Shown here: positions 6,561 to 13,717 of the stretch, in pieces
Layout of the letters: each line of letters opens with the position of its first letter
Position numbering within the stretch: position 1 is the first letter of the stretch
Assembly: GCA_964508295.1 (NCBI GenBank)
Contig: CAZDSQ010000029.1
Span: 1 to 21,821, forward strand
DNA: 21,821 bases
From: SIG578 sp964508295
GTDB lineage: Bacteria; Bacillota; Clostridia; Oscillospirales; Ruminococcaceae
Direction: 5' to 3'
Position numbers and translations under genes: made by a program
The notes under the pieces: model-generated
The model's database searches: none
Seen by the model: the letters and a program-made list of their open reading frames with translations, nothing else
What the model was told of the DNA's origin: nothing

Positions 6561-7646
6561 TTAATCAAGGAAGTCGCGGAGTTTTTTGCTTCTGCCGGGG
6601 TGGCGGAGCTTTCTTAAAGCTTTGGCTTCAATCTGACGGATACGCTCACGGGTTACGTTAAACTCCTTGCCGACCTCTTCAAGAGTTCTCTGTCTGCCGT
6701 CTTCAAGGCCAAAACGCAGGCGCAGAACCTTTTCTTCTCTCGGGGTAAGGGTGGAGAGAACCTTGCCGATCTGCTCTTTTAAGAGGGTGTAAGAAGCAGC
6801 CTCTGCGGGAGCGGGGGTGTCATCGTCTGGGATAAAGTCGCCGAGGTGGCTGTCCTCTTCCTCACCGATGGGGGTTTCGAGAGAAACAGGCTCCTGAGAA
6901 ACTCGCATGATCTCGCTTACCTTCTCAACGGGCATATCTATTTCTCTTGCAATTTCTTCAGAGGTAGGTTCGTGGCCGTTTTTATGTAACAGCTGACTGG
7001 AAACCTTTTTAACCTTGTTAATTGTTTCGACCATGTGAACGGGAATACGGATAGTTCTTGCCTGGTCTGCAATAGCGCGGGTTATCGACTGGCGTATCCA
7101 CCAGGTAGCATAGGTTGAAAACTTAAAGCCCTTGGTGTAGTCAAACTTTTCAACTGCCTTGATAAGACCCAAGTTTCCCTCTTGAATGAGGTCAAGAAAC
7201 TGCATTCCTCTGCCGACATATCTCTTTGCTATACTTACAACGAGCCTCAAGTTTGCTTCGCTGAGGCGCTTGGCGGCATCCTGATCACCCTGAGCCATCT
7301 TCTCCGAGAGGGCAAGCTCCTCCTCGGTTGTGAGCAGGGGAACGCGTCCGATCTCCTTAAGATATACTTTGACGGGGTCGTCAACGTTTATTCCGTCGGC
7401 ACCCTCATCGCTTTCGCCCAAGGTTTCAAGGGGGATAGACTCTAAATCTGTGTCAAGGTCAAGCTCCATATCCTCGATGATCTTGATGTTGGAGCCTTCA
7501 ATTTTTTCGTAGAGCTTGTCAACCTGCTCAACGTCAAAATCGAACTCTTCAAGAAGGTCGTTGATCTGTTTTGTGGTAAGCTCGCCGCGCTGTTTGCCGA
7601 TTTCAATAAGGTCGTTTATCAGCTTTGCTTTGTCCTGTCCAGCCAT
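6561..7646 (-). CDS. rpoD: RNA polymerase primary sigma factor (sigma-A/RpoD)
   Basis: The housekeeping sigma factor that directs RNA polymerase to TTGACA/TATAAT promoters. The 361 residues include a short acidic region 1.1 (about 1-85), region 1.2 (DPVKVYLKEIGRVPLL, 90-105), region 2 (about 131-200, with DLIQEGNLGLIKAVEKFDY and STYATWWIRQSITRAI for -10 recognition and melting), region 3 (about 205-280) and region 4 (about 292-355, EEVGKEFNVTRERIRQIEAKALRKLR for -35 recognition). Length and layout match the compact Firmicutes type. GAGGAG precedes the ATG. It follows dnaG by 13 bases and is the last gene of the macromolecular-synthesis operon, closed by the terminator at 6516-6547. Confidence 0.98.
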   Translation of the reverse strand: MAGQDKAKLINDLIEIGKQRGELTTKQINDLLEEFDFDVEQVDKLYEKIEGSNIKIIEDMELDLDTDLESIPLETLGESDEGADGINVDDPVKVYLKEIGRVPLLTTEEELALSEKMAQGDQDAAKRLSEANLRLVVSIAKRYVGRGMQFLDLIQEGNLGLIKAVEKFDYTKGFKFSTYATWWIRQSITRAIADQARTIRIPVHMVETINKVKKVSSQLLHKNGHEPTSEEIAREIDMPVEKVSEIMRVSQEPVSLETPIGEEEDSHLGDFIPDDDTPAPAEAASYTLLKEQIGKVLSTLTPREEKVLRLRFGLEDGRQRTLEEVGKEFNVTRERIRQIEAKALRKLRHPGRSKKLRDFLD

Positions 7647-7659
7647 TTTAAAATCTCCT

Positions 7660-9459
7660 CTATTTCTTTTCGTTTCCTAATTTTTCAATAAGATCTTTCA
7701 GACTTTCGTCGTCCATTTGCTTTACATTTTCGCTCGAAAGCGCCTGCCGTCTGCCCTCAGCCCTGAGAGAAGCGATAAGCTCGCAAAACTGCTCTCGCGT
7801 TCTCACATAGCTTCCCGAGCGGGTTATAACAGATGCAAGCCTTGCCATTTCGTCGGGGGTAAGAGATGCGCCGAGCCCCATAAGGTCAGGCTCTCGGTTT
7901 CTCTCAAACTCCTCTGAAATGAGCTTAAACATCTTCTTTCCCCAGTCGGTGACAAAATCGCTTTCGGAAACCTGCTCTTTTTTAAGTAGTGTAAAAAAGT
8001 CGGGGTGTCCGAAAAGCGAGCCCAAAAGCCACTCCTCGCAAACTGCGGCAGAAAGCATTTTCCTCTTCTGTGGGTTTACGTTATCCCGGCTTCCGTTTTC
8101 AACGGTGAGGCTTGCTCTCTCCTTTTTGCGCTCGGCACTTTTTCTCTGGCGAATGATACCTTCGACATTTTGGGTAACCGCCTGCGAAGAAACTGACAGC
8201 TTTGACGAAATTCTCGAAATATAAACATCGCGCTCAATTGCATTTGAAATGCCCGCAAGTACCTTTGAGGCTTCTTTGAGAGCCTGCACCTTGCCGCTGT
8301 CAGAGTCGGTGTCATATTTCGCTAAAATTGCATCAAGCTCGTTTTCAATTGCGCTGACGCTCGAGAAAAGAAGAAGCTCGAATCTCTTGCTTCCGTATTT
8401 TTTTATAAACTCATCAGGGTCCTTTGCCCCTTGAATTTTTATAATTTTAGTACCCAGCCCTGCGCTGTCAAGAAGCTCAAAGCTACGCTTTGCGGCTTTT
8501 TTGCCCGCCTCGTCAGAGTCGGTCGCGATAACGACCTCGGGAACATATTTCGCCATAATGCGCACCTGCGTTTCGGTAAGCGCAGTTCCTAAGGGGGCAA
8601 CGGCGTTGTCAAAGCCTGCCTGATGCAGAGCGATAACATCCATATTTCCCTCGCAGAGAATAAAGAAGCGCTCCTTGCCGCTTTTAGCAAGTGCCTCGCA
8701 GAACGCCGAGGATTTTGCATAGTTTAAGCCGTATAAATTGCGGCTTTTTACATAAACCGCCGTTTCGGGAGTGTTGATGTACTTAGGACCCTTGTCCTCC
8801 TCCGAAAGCTTTCTGCCGCCGAAGGCGATGACGTTCCCCCTCACATCAATGATAGGGAACATAAGGCGGTTTCTGAAAAAGTCGATAAGATTGCCGTTTT
8901 TGGTCTTTGTGGCAACACAGGCCGCCATCATTTCAGCGTCGGTAAAGCCCTTTTTTCTTAAGTGTTTTATAAGGCTGTCCCAACTGTCAGGCGCCCAGCC
9001 TAAACCAAAGCGGGTAATGGTCTTTTGGTCAAGCCCTCGGCCCCGCATATACTCTAAAACGCCCTTGGCCTGCGGAAACTTTAATGCCGCGTGAAAGTAA
9101 CGGGCGGTTTCACGGTTTATCTCTAAAATTCGGTTTTTAAGCCTTGCCTGCGAGTCGTCAACTTCGTCCTCGGGAACCTGCAGCCCAACCTTTTCGGCAA
9201 GGAACTTGACCGCCTCGGGATAAGAAAGGTTTTCGGCTTTCATAATAAAGGTTATAACATCTCCGCCTGCGCCGCAGCCGAAGCAGTAAAAAAGCTGCTT
9301 GTCCGAGGAAACGTTAAAGGACGGAGTTTTTTCGCTGTGAAAGGGGCAAAGACCCTTAAGGCTTCTGCCGTTTTTTTTCAAAACAACGTACTGGGAAATT
9401 ATAGATTCGATATCGCAGCGCATTCTCAGCTCGTTTAAAAAATCGTCTGAAAGCCTCAT
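7660..9459 (-). CDS. dnaG: DNA primase
   Basis: Primase that makes RNA primers for the replication fork. The 599 residues show the N-terminal CHC2 zinc ribbon (Cys38, His41, Cys59, Cys62), the catalytic core with the basic FGGR region (about 223-226), the Toprim domain with Glu270 (CEGNMD) and Asp314/Asp316 (DSDEAG), and a C-terminal helicase-interaction region (about 440-599) ending in charged helices. Length is typical for Firmicutes. GGAGGG lies just upstream of the ATG. It sits between dgt (28 bases away) and rpoD (13 bases away). The dnaG-rpoD pair is the conserved macromolecular-synthesis operon core. Confidence 0.98.
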   Translation of the reverse strand: MRLSDDFLNELRMRCDIESIISQYVVLKKNGRSLKGLCPFHSEKTPSFNVSSDKQLFYCFGCGAGGDVITFIMKAENLSYPEAVKFLAEKVGLQVPEDEVDDSQARLKNRILEINRETARYFHAALKFPQAKGVLEYMRGRGLDQKTITRFGLGWAPDSWDSLIKHLRKKGFTDAEMMAACVATKTKNGNLIDFFRNRLMFPIIDVRGNVIAFGGRKLSEEDKGPKYINTPETAVYVKSRNLYGLNYAKSSAFCEALAKSGKERFFILCEGNMDVIALHQAGFDNAVAPLGTALTETQVRIMAKYVPEVVIATDSDEAGKKAAKRSFELLDSAGLGTKIIKIQGAKDPDEFIKKYGSKRFELLLFSSVSAIENELDAILAKYDTDSDSGKVQALKEASKVLAGISNAIERDVYISRISSKLSVSSQAVTQNVEGIIRQRKSAERKKERASLTVENGSRDNVNPQKRKMLSAAVCEEWLLGSLFGHPDFFTLLKKEQVSESDFVTDWGKKMFKLISEEFERNREPDLMGLGASLTPDEMARLASVITRSGSYVRTREQFCELIASLRAEGRRQALSSENVKQMDDESLKDLIEKLGNEKK

Positions 9460-9487
9460 AATTTCCCTCCGTTTGTTTTATTTTTGT

Positions 9488-10483
9488 TTATAGCACCGAC
9501 CAGGACTTAGGAATAACAAGCTCCTCGTAGTAGCGCACGGCGTAATTGTCGCTCATTCCTGCGATGTAGTCGCATACGGCGCGCTCTGTGCCCTCGTTTT
9601 CGGAAATTTTTAGGTACTGCTCGGGCAGCTTGTCAGGATTTGACAAAAAGTACGCAAACAGATATTTTACAATATCCTTTGCCTTGCCCTCCTCGCTTTT
9701 TGCGACGGGGTTGTAGTAGACCCTTTCAAACATATATGTGTGAAGGGTGTCGAACGCCTCGCGGACCTCGGGCGGCATCTTAAGTGAGCGCGCAGGATCC
9801 GAAACCACCGCGTAGATCATTGAGGAAATTCTCTTTGAAGTCTTGTTTCCGAGAAGCCTTATCGGTTTTTCGGGCAGGTCAGCCTCGGTTATGATTCCCG
9901 CGTGAATGGCGTCATCAATGTCGTGATTTATATATGCAATCTTGTCTGCAATTTCAATAATTCTGCCCTCGATGGTTGATGCAACCATATTTGTGTGGCA
10001 CAAAATGGCATCAGCAACCTCAAAGGTAAGGTTAAGACCCGCGCCGTTCTTTTCAAGCTTCTGCGCAGTTCGCACGCTCTGCTCGTAATGCTTAAAGCCG
10101 CAGGAGGCAATCTCGTTTAGCGCTCGTTCACCTGCGTGGCCAAAGGGGGTGTGACCTAAGTCGTGTCCCAGTGCAGCGGCTTCGGTAAGGTCCTCGTTAA
10201 GATTCATTGAGCGGGCAATCGCTCTCGCAATCTGCGCGACCTCAAGGGTGTGGGTAAGTCTTGTTCTGTAATGGTCGCCCTCGGGAGAGAGGAATACCTG
10301 AGTTTTGTGCTTTAAGCGCCTGAAGGACTTGCAGTGAATTATCCTGTCTCTGTCGCGCTGGAAGCCTGTTCTGAAATCGCAGGGATCCTCGTCCCTTTCT
10401 CTGCCGCGGCTAGTTATAGAGAGGCAAGCATCGGGCGCAAGCTGCTCTTTTTCACGAAGTTCGGTTTGCTGACGGATATTCAT
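9488..10483 (-). CDS. dgt: deoxyguanosine triphosphate triphosphohydrolase-like HD protein
   Basis: This protein removes the whole triphosphate from dGTP or other dNTPs, controlling the dNTP pool. The 331 residues contain the HD-domain metal ligands: His78 (RLTHTLEVAQ), His107-Asp108 (GHDLGHTPFGHAG) and Asp180 in the ADKIAYINHDIDD segment. The N-terminal SRGRERDEDPCDFRTGFQRD motif and the RLKHKTQVF segment are characteristic of the short bacterial dGTPase-like clade (about 330-350 residues, shorter than the 505-residue E. coli Dgt). AAAGGAGG precedes the ATG. As first gene of dgt-dnaG-rpoD it links nucleotide-pool control to replication and transcription. The promoter and a leader inverted repeat lie upstream. 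Confidence 0.93.
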   Translation of the reverse strand: MNIRQQTELREKEQLAPDACLSITSRGRERDEDPCDFRTGFQRDRDRIIHCKSFRRLKHKTQVFLSPEGDHYRTRLTHTLEVAQIARAIARSMNLNEDLTEAAALGHDLGHTPFGHAGERALNEIASCGFKHYEQSVRTAQKLEKNGAGLNLTFEVADAILCHTNMVASTIEGRIIEIADKIAYINHDIDDAIHAGIITEADLPEKPIRLLGNKTSKRISSMIYAVVSDPARSLKMPPEVREAFDTLHTYMFERVYYNPVAKSEEGKAKDIVKYLFAYFLSNPDKLPEQYLKISENEGTERAVCDYIAGMSDNYAVRYYEELVIPKSWSVL

Positions 10484-10538
10484 TTAAAGACCTCCTTTAT
10501 GTCAAAAATAGGGTAAATTTCTTGCTTTGGTATGCGCA

Positions 10539-10570
10539 AAATGTGCCAAAATAGGCATTTTGGCACATTT
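10539..10570. promoter_or_regulatory. perfect 14-bp inverted repeat in the dgt-dnaG-rpoD leader
   Basis: AAATGTGCCAAAAT (10539-10552) and ATTTTGGCACATTT (10557-10570) are exact inverted copies around AGGC. The repeat begins about 12 bases downstream of the predicted transcription start and about 55 bases before the dgt ATG. It could be a 5' mRNA hairpin, an attenuator (a TTTT follows it but then GCGC, so a weak one) or a repressor operator. It does not match CIRCE, LexA, NrdR or PurR consensus sites. Confidence 0.75.
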
Positions 10571-10588
10571 ACACTTTCCCAATTTTAA

Positions 10589-10617
10589 AGTATACCACAA
10601 AAAAACCTAAATGTCAA
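10589..10617 (-). promoter_or_regulatory. sigma-A promoter of dgt-dnaG-rpoD
   Basis: Perfect -35 TTGACA (10617-10612), 17-base spacer and TATACT (10594-10589). The -35 lies just past the yigZ stop codon, and the start is near 10582, giving a leader of about 100 bases. Confidence 0.88.
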
Positions 10618-11227
10618 AAAATAACTCATCAATTTTCTCAATTTTTATTGTGGCGGCGGTTATTTCAACAAGGTTGGCGCAGAGCCTGTCTGTTTCTGCC
10701 TTGGGAGAAAAGACGGTGAGCGAAACATTTTCGCCAAAGTCGCTTTCTACAAGCGCGGTGTTTGTTGTGGAAAGATAGGGTGAGACCCTGCCGTAAAGGT
10801 TGTAGGGCAGAGAGAGCCTTATCATATCTCCCCAGGTGCGAGTTATAATTTTAGCGGCGGCAACAGCGTCGCTCGCGCCCTTTGAATAGGCTCTCGTAAG
10901 GCCGCCTGTTCCAAGCAGAATGCCGCCGAAATATCTAACGGTGGCAAGGCAGACGTTGTATATCTCTTTTTTGAGCAAAATATCTAAGGTGGGCATACCC
11001 GCAGTTCCCTGCGGCTCGCCCGCATCTGAAAAGCGCTTTATCTGCCCGTCTAAAAGACTGTAGGCGTAAACAACGTGAGCGGCCTCGCGGTGCTGCGCGC
11101 CTATCTCGGCAATAAAAGCGGTAGCCTCCGCCTCACTCTCTACGGGGGCAAGATATGTTATAAAACGGGATTTTTTCTCGATAAATTCGGCCTGCGCTCT
11201 TGCAGCCGCGGTTTTATAGTCGCGCAT
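10607..11227 (-). CDS. yigZ: YigZ/IMPACT family protein
   Basis: A 206-residue member of the YigZ/IMPACT (UPF0029 plus DUF1949) family. The N-terminal domain (about 12-125) carries the two family signatures, SDAGEPQGTAGMP (67-79) and TVRYFGGILLGTGGL followed by TRAYS. The C-terminal half (about 135-206) fits DUF1949. Eukaryotic IMPACT modulates Gcn2; the bacterial role is not settled, with ribosome- or translation-linked ideas and an old, doubtful Xaa-Pro dipeptidase label. GGGAGGT precedes the ATG. It lies directly downstream of the rpmE terminator with no promoter of its own that I can see, so it probably depends on read-through. It has no terminator, and the dgt promoter overlaps its end. 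Confidence 0.92.
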   Translation of the reverse strand: MRDYKTAAARAQAEFIEKKSRFITYLAPVESEAEATAFIAEIGAQHREAAHVVYAYSLLDGQIKRFSDAGEPQGTAGMPTLDILLKKEIYNVCLATVRYFGGILLGTGGLTRAYSKGASDAVAAAKIITRTWGDMIRLSLPYNLYGRVSPYLSTTNTALVESDFGENVSLTVFSPKAETDRLCANLVEITAATIKIEKIDELFFDI

Positions 11228-11254
11228 AAATTACCTCCCATAAAAAATGACCAA

Positions 11255-11284
11255 AAAGGGCCGTCTTAGTAAAGACAGCCCTTT
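11255..11284 (-). terminator. rho-independent terminator of rpmE
   Basis: The stem AAAGGGCTGTCTT/AAGACGGCCCTTT contains one G-T wobble and ends in a T-run towards yigZ. It starts 16 bases past the rpmE stop. Confidence 0.88.
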
Positions 11285-11300
11285 CCTCGTTACAAACAAC

Positions 11301-11504
11301 TTATTTGTCCATGCCGAAACGCTTTTTAAATCTGTCAACACGGCCGCCGGTATCAACCAGCTTCTGTCTTCCTGTGAAGAAAGGATGGCACTTGCTGCAA
11401 ATTTCAACGCGGATCTCATCAGCAGTAGACTTGGTCTCGAAAGTAGCGCCGCAAGCGCACTTTACTGTAACAGTCTTGTAATCAGGATGGATGCCCTTTT
11501 TCAT
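11301..11504 (-). CDS. rpmE: 50S ribosomal protein L31 (zinc-binding type)
   Basis: A 67-residue ribosomal protein at the 50S-30S bridge. It has the four zinc-ligand cysteines of the C+ type, Cys16 and Cys18 (KCACG) and Cys36 and Cys39 (CSKCHPF), and the conserved HPFFTGRQK and GRVDRFKKRFG segments. A GTG at 11516 would add four residues but overlaps the ribosome site GAGGTG. The ATG at 11504 has nine-base spacing and yields the standard MKKxIHP beginning, so I use that. It is monocistronic with its own promoter and terminator, and has a leader of about 135 bases. Confidence 0.96.
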   Translation of the reverse strand: MKKGIHPDYKTVTVKCACGATFETKSTADEIRVEICSKCHPFFTGRQKLVDTGGRVDRFKKRFGMDK

Positions 11505-11585
11505 TGTGATTTTCACCTCTTTGTAAAAATATGCGGTCTTTCTGTTTCTGTCGTGATAAGCTGTGACCTACCGCTAAACATACCC

Positions 11586-11613
11586 CGCTAAAGTGGTTAT
11601 CCGCCAAATAGCG
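11586..11613 (-). promoter_or_regulatory. hairpin in the rpmE leader
   Basis: On the minus strand, CGCTA (11613-11609) pairs with TAGCG (11590-11586), enclosing a further TGG/CCA pairing. TTTAGCGG occurs twice within 20 bases around its 3' arm. L31 genes often have autoregulatory leader RNAs, so this long leader is a candidate, but I cannot match it to a known L31 leader class. Confidence 0.35.
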
Positions 11614-11645
11614 TAAGATTTTGCTCACGCGTGCGAAACAAAACA

Positions 11646-11674
11646 ATTATAGCATAGCCTTTTTAATAATGCAA
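11646..11674 (-). promoter_or_regulatory. sigma-A promoter of rpmE
   Basis: TTGCAT (11674-11669), 17-base spacer and TATAAT (11651-11646), preceded by TG at the extended -10 position (TGC-TATAAT). The -35 is within 8 bases of the stop of the upstream permease gene. Confidence 0.88.
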
Positions 11675-11681
11675 GTGTTTT

Positions 11682-12629
11682 TTATCTTTCTTCTCTGAAA
11701 TATGCAAGTCCAAGATGAGCAGGGGGCTGATTTTCCTTCTTGTCACGAATGCTTGTAAAGATAAGAACGATAATCGTAACGATATAGGGGAGCATTTTGA
11801 AAAGCTCTTTTCCCGCAAAGCTGACGCCTGTAATATAACTGCTGGCGATATACAGAGCGCCGAAAACTATCGAGCCGAGGATTGCAAGGTTGGGCTTCCA
11901 GACGGTAAAGATAACAAGTGCGATTGAAAGCCAACCGATAGCGTCAATGCAGTATTCCCAGTTGCCGTTTAAGTAGTCCATAATAAAGGTAAGACCGCCG
12001 AGGCCCGAAATTCCGCAGCCTATGCAGGTTGCAAGGTATCTGTAAAGCGAAACATTTATGCCCGCCGCATCGGCGGTTGCAGGGTTTTCGCCAACTGCGC
12101 GAAGGTTAAGACCGACTCTTGTTTTAGAAAGCACAAAGGACGAGATGAGCGCAACAGCTATCGCAAGATAGATAAGTATTCCGTGTGAGAAGAAAAGCTC
12201 GCCAAACCAGCCAAGGTCGTCTGAAAAGGGGAGAGATGCGGTAAAATATTTGGTTGCTCTGCTGTACGCAGGGCCAGTTTTGGCTATCATAAAGTCCGAA
12301 ATGCCAACGCCGAGGGTGGTGAGGGCAAGACCTGTAACATTCTGGTTTGCTCTTAAGGTAACGGTCAAGAAGCTGAACAGAAGCCCCATAATAGCGCTGC
12401 CTACAAAGGTGGCAACAACGGCGATAAGAATTGCTAAAACGGGGGAAGCGTAAAGCCCCGCCTTTGAAAGATAAAGGTACTCGGCAAAGCATCCGCAGGA
12501 GGCGCCTACGCACATAACGCCCGGGGTTCCGAGGTTTAGGTGCCCCGATTTTTCGGTAATAGTTTCTCCTGTTGAGCCGTAGAGAAAGGCCATACCAAGT
12601 CTGATTGCGCTAACAAGAAAGGCTAACAT
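11682..12629 (-). CDS. BMP-type nucleoside ABC transporter permease (YufQ/NupC-like)
   Basis: A 315-residue inner-membrane permease of the BPD_transp_2 family, with about eight to nine hydrophobic segments. The family hallmarks are an early GETITEKSGHLNLGTPG loop and a cytoplasmic VGLNLRAVGENPATADAAGI segment (about 171-190), which contacts the ATPase. It is the fourth and last transporter gene. Its ATG shares the last base of the upstream stop (TAATG). With the other permease it forms the heterodimeric channel of a YufOPQ/NupABC-like purine nucleoside importer. The riboswitch and xpt upstream support purine nucleosides as cargo. No terminator is visible after it. Confidence 0.93.
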   Translation of the reverse strand: MLAFLVSAIRLGMAFLYGSTGETITEKSGHLNLGTPGVMCVGASCGCFAEYLYLSKAGLYASPVLAILIAVVATFVGSAIMGLLFSFLTVTLRANQNVTGLALTTLGVGISDFMIAKTGPAYSRATKYFTASLPFSDDLGWFGELFFSHGILIYLAIAVALISSFVLSKTRVGLNLRAVGENPATADAAGINVSLYRYLATCIGCGISGLGGLTFIMDYLNGNWEYCIDAIGWLSIALVIFTVWKPNLAILGSIVFGALYIASSYITGVSFAGKELFKMLPYIVTIIVLIFTSIRDKKENQPPAHLGLAYFREER

Positions 12630-13717
12630 TATGCATTCTCCTTTCCGTTTTTAGAAATAACAATCTTGTACTGTAAGAAAAACTCGCAGCCGATGATAAA
12701 AAAGAGGATAATTCCCGTAACAATATCCGAGATTGCCTGAGGAAGTCTGAAATCTGTCGAAACCTGCTGAGAGCCTTTCTGCAGAAAGACTATAAGGAAA
12801 CTTGTAAACACCATAAATATAGGGTTAAACTTTGCAAGCCAGGAGACCATAATTGCGGTAAAGCCTCTGCCACCCGCCGTTTCGGTGTTGATGGTGTGGT
12901 TTGTGCCGCCGACTAAGAGAAGGCCCGCAATTCCGCACAGTGCGCCAGAAACAATGAGGGTGCGGATAACTACCTTTTTGACATTTATGCCGATGTAGTT
13001 TGCGGTGTTTTCGCTCTCGCCGACAACGGCAATTTCGTAGCCCTGCTTGGTGGACTTAAGATAAATGTAGACCACAACAGTTAAAACGGCAACGATAATG
13101 ATGTTTAAGAGATACTGGTGACCAAACAGAACGGGTAGACCGTACTGCTCCATAGGTGTAAGAACGCCCGAGCCGCTCTTAACAAAGGTTTTGAGAAAGT
13201 ATGAAACCAACTGAATAGCAACATAGTTCATCATAAGGGTGAATAGGGTTTCGTTGGTGTTCCACTGAGCCTTGAAAACGGCGGGAATAACCGCCCATAT
13301 AATGCCCGCCAAAATTGAGGCGACTGTCATAATTACGATGAGCAGGGGGAGCGGGAGCTTGTCGCCTAAAAACATCATAACAGTAACGGTTGCAAGACCG
13401 CCGACTAAGACCTGACCCTCTGCGCCGCAGTTCCAAAATCGCATTTTAAATGCGGGGGTAACGGCAAGCGAGATGCAGAGAAGGATAGCAACATCTTGTA
13501 AAAGGCTCCAGACGCGGATATCCATTCCAAAGGCACCGTCGATCATAGAGGCGTAAATCGCAAGGGGGTTTTTGTCGGTCAAAAGGGTGATGATAATGCC
13601 CGCAACGATAAGCGCCAAAACGACCGCCGCCGCACGAACGCCAAGTCCTATGTACCAAGGCTGAGGAGAGCGCTTTACAATGTGAACAGAAATTTTACTG
13701 TTTTTTGCCTTTTGCAT
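12629..13717 (-). CDS. BMP-type nucleoside ABC transporter permease (YufP/NupB-like)
   Basis: A 362-residue permease with a cytoplasmic N-terminus, a first membrane span near residues 27-48 and about eight to nine further hydrophobic segments. It belongs to BPD_transp_2. Family signatures are FWNCGAEGQVLVGG (about 94-107) and the ATPase-contact loop GYEIAVVGESENTANYIGI (about 227-245). It is the larger subunit of the permease pair and shares TAATG overlaps with both the ATPase gene before it and the second permease after it, consistent with coupled translation and a fixed stoichiometry. Confidence 0.93.
   Translation of the reverse strand: MQKAKNSKISVHIVKRSPQPWYIGLGVRAAAVVLALIVAGIIITLLTDKNPLAIYASMIDGAFGMDIRVWSLLQDVAILLCISLAVTPAFKMRFWNCGAEGQVLVGGLATVTVMMFLGDKLPLPLLIVIMTVASILAGIIWAVIPAVFKAQWNTNETLFTLMMNYVAIQLVSYFLKTFVKSGSGVLTPMEQYGLPVLFGHQYLLNIIIVAVLTVVVYIYLKSTKQGYEIAVVGESENTANYIGINVKKVVIRTLIVSGALCGIAGLLLVGGTNHTINTETAGGRGFTAIMVSWLAKFNPIFMVFTSFLIVFLQKGSQQVSTDFRLPQAISDIVTGIILFFIIGCEFFLQYKIVISKNGKENA

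Noticed and set aside
10539..10570. Sigma-54 type -24/-12 promoter in the dgt leader because of TTGGCAC
   Set aside because: TGGCAC is present, but the required GC of the -12 element at the right spacing is not, and a consensus sigma-A promoter lies just upstream.
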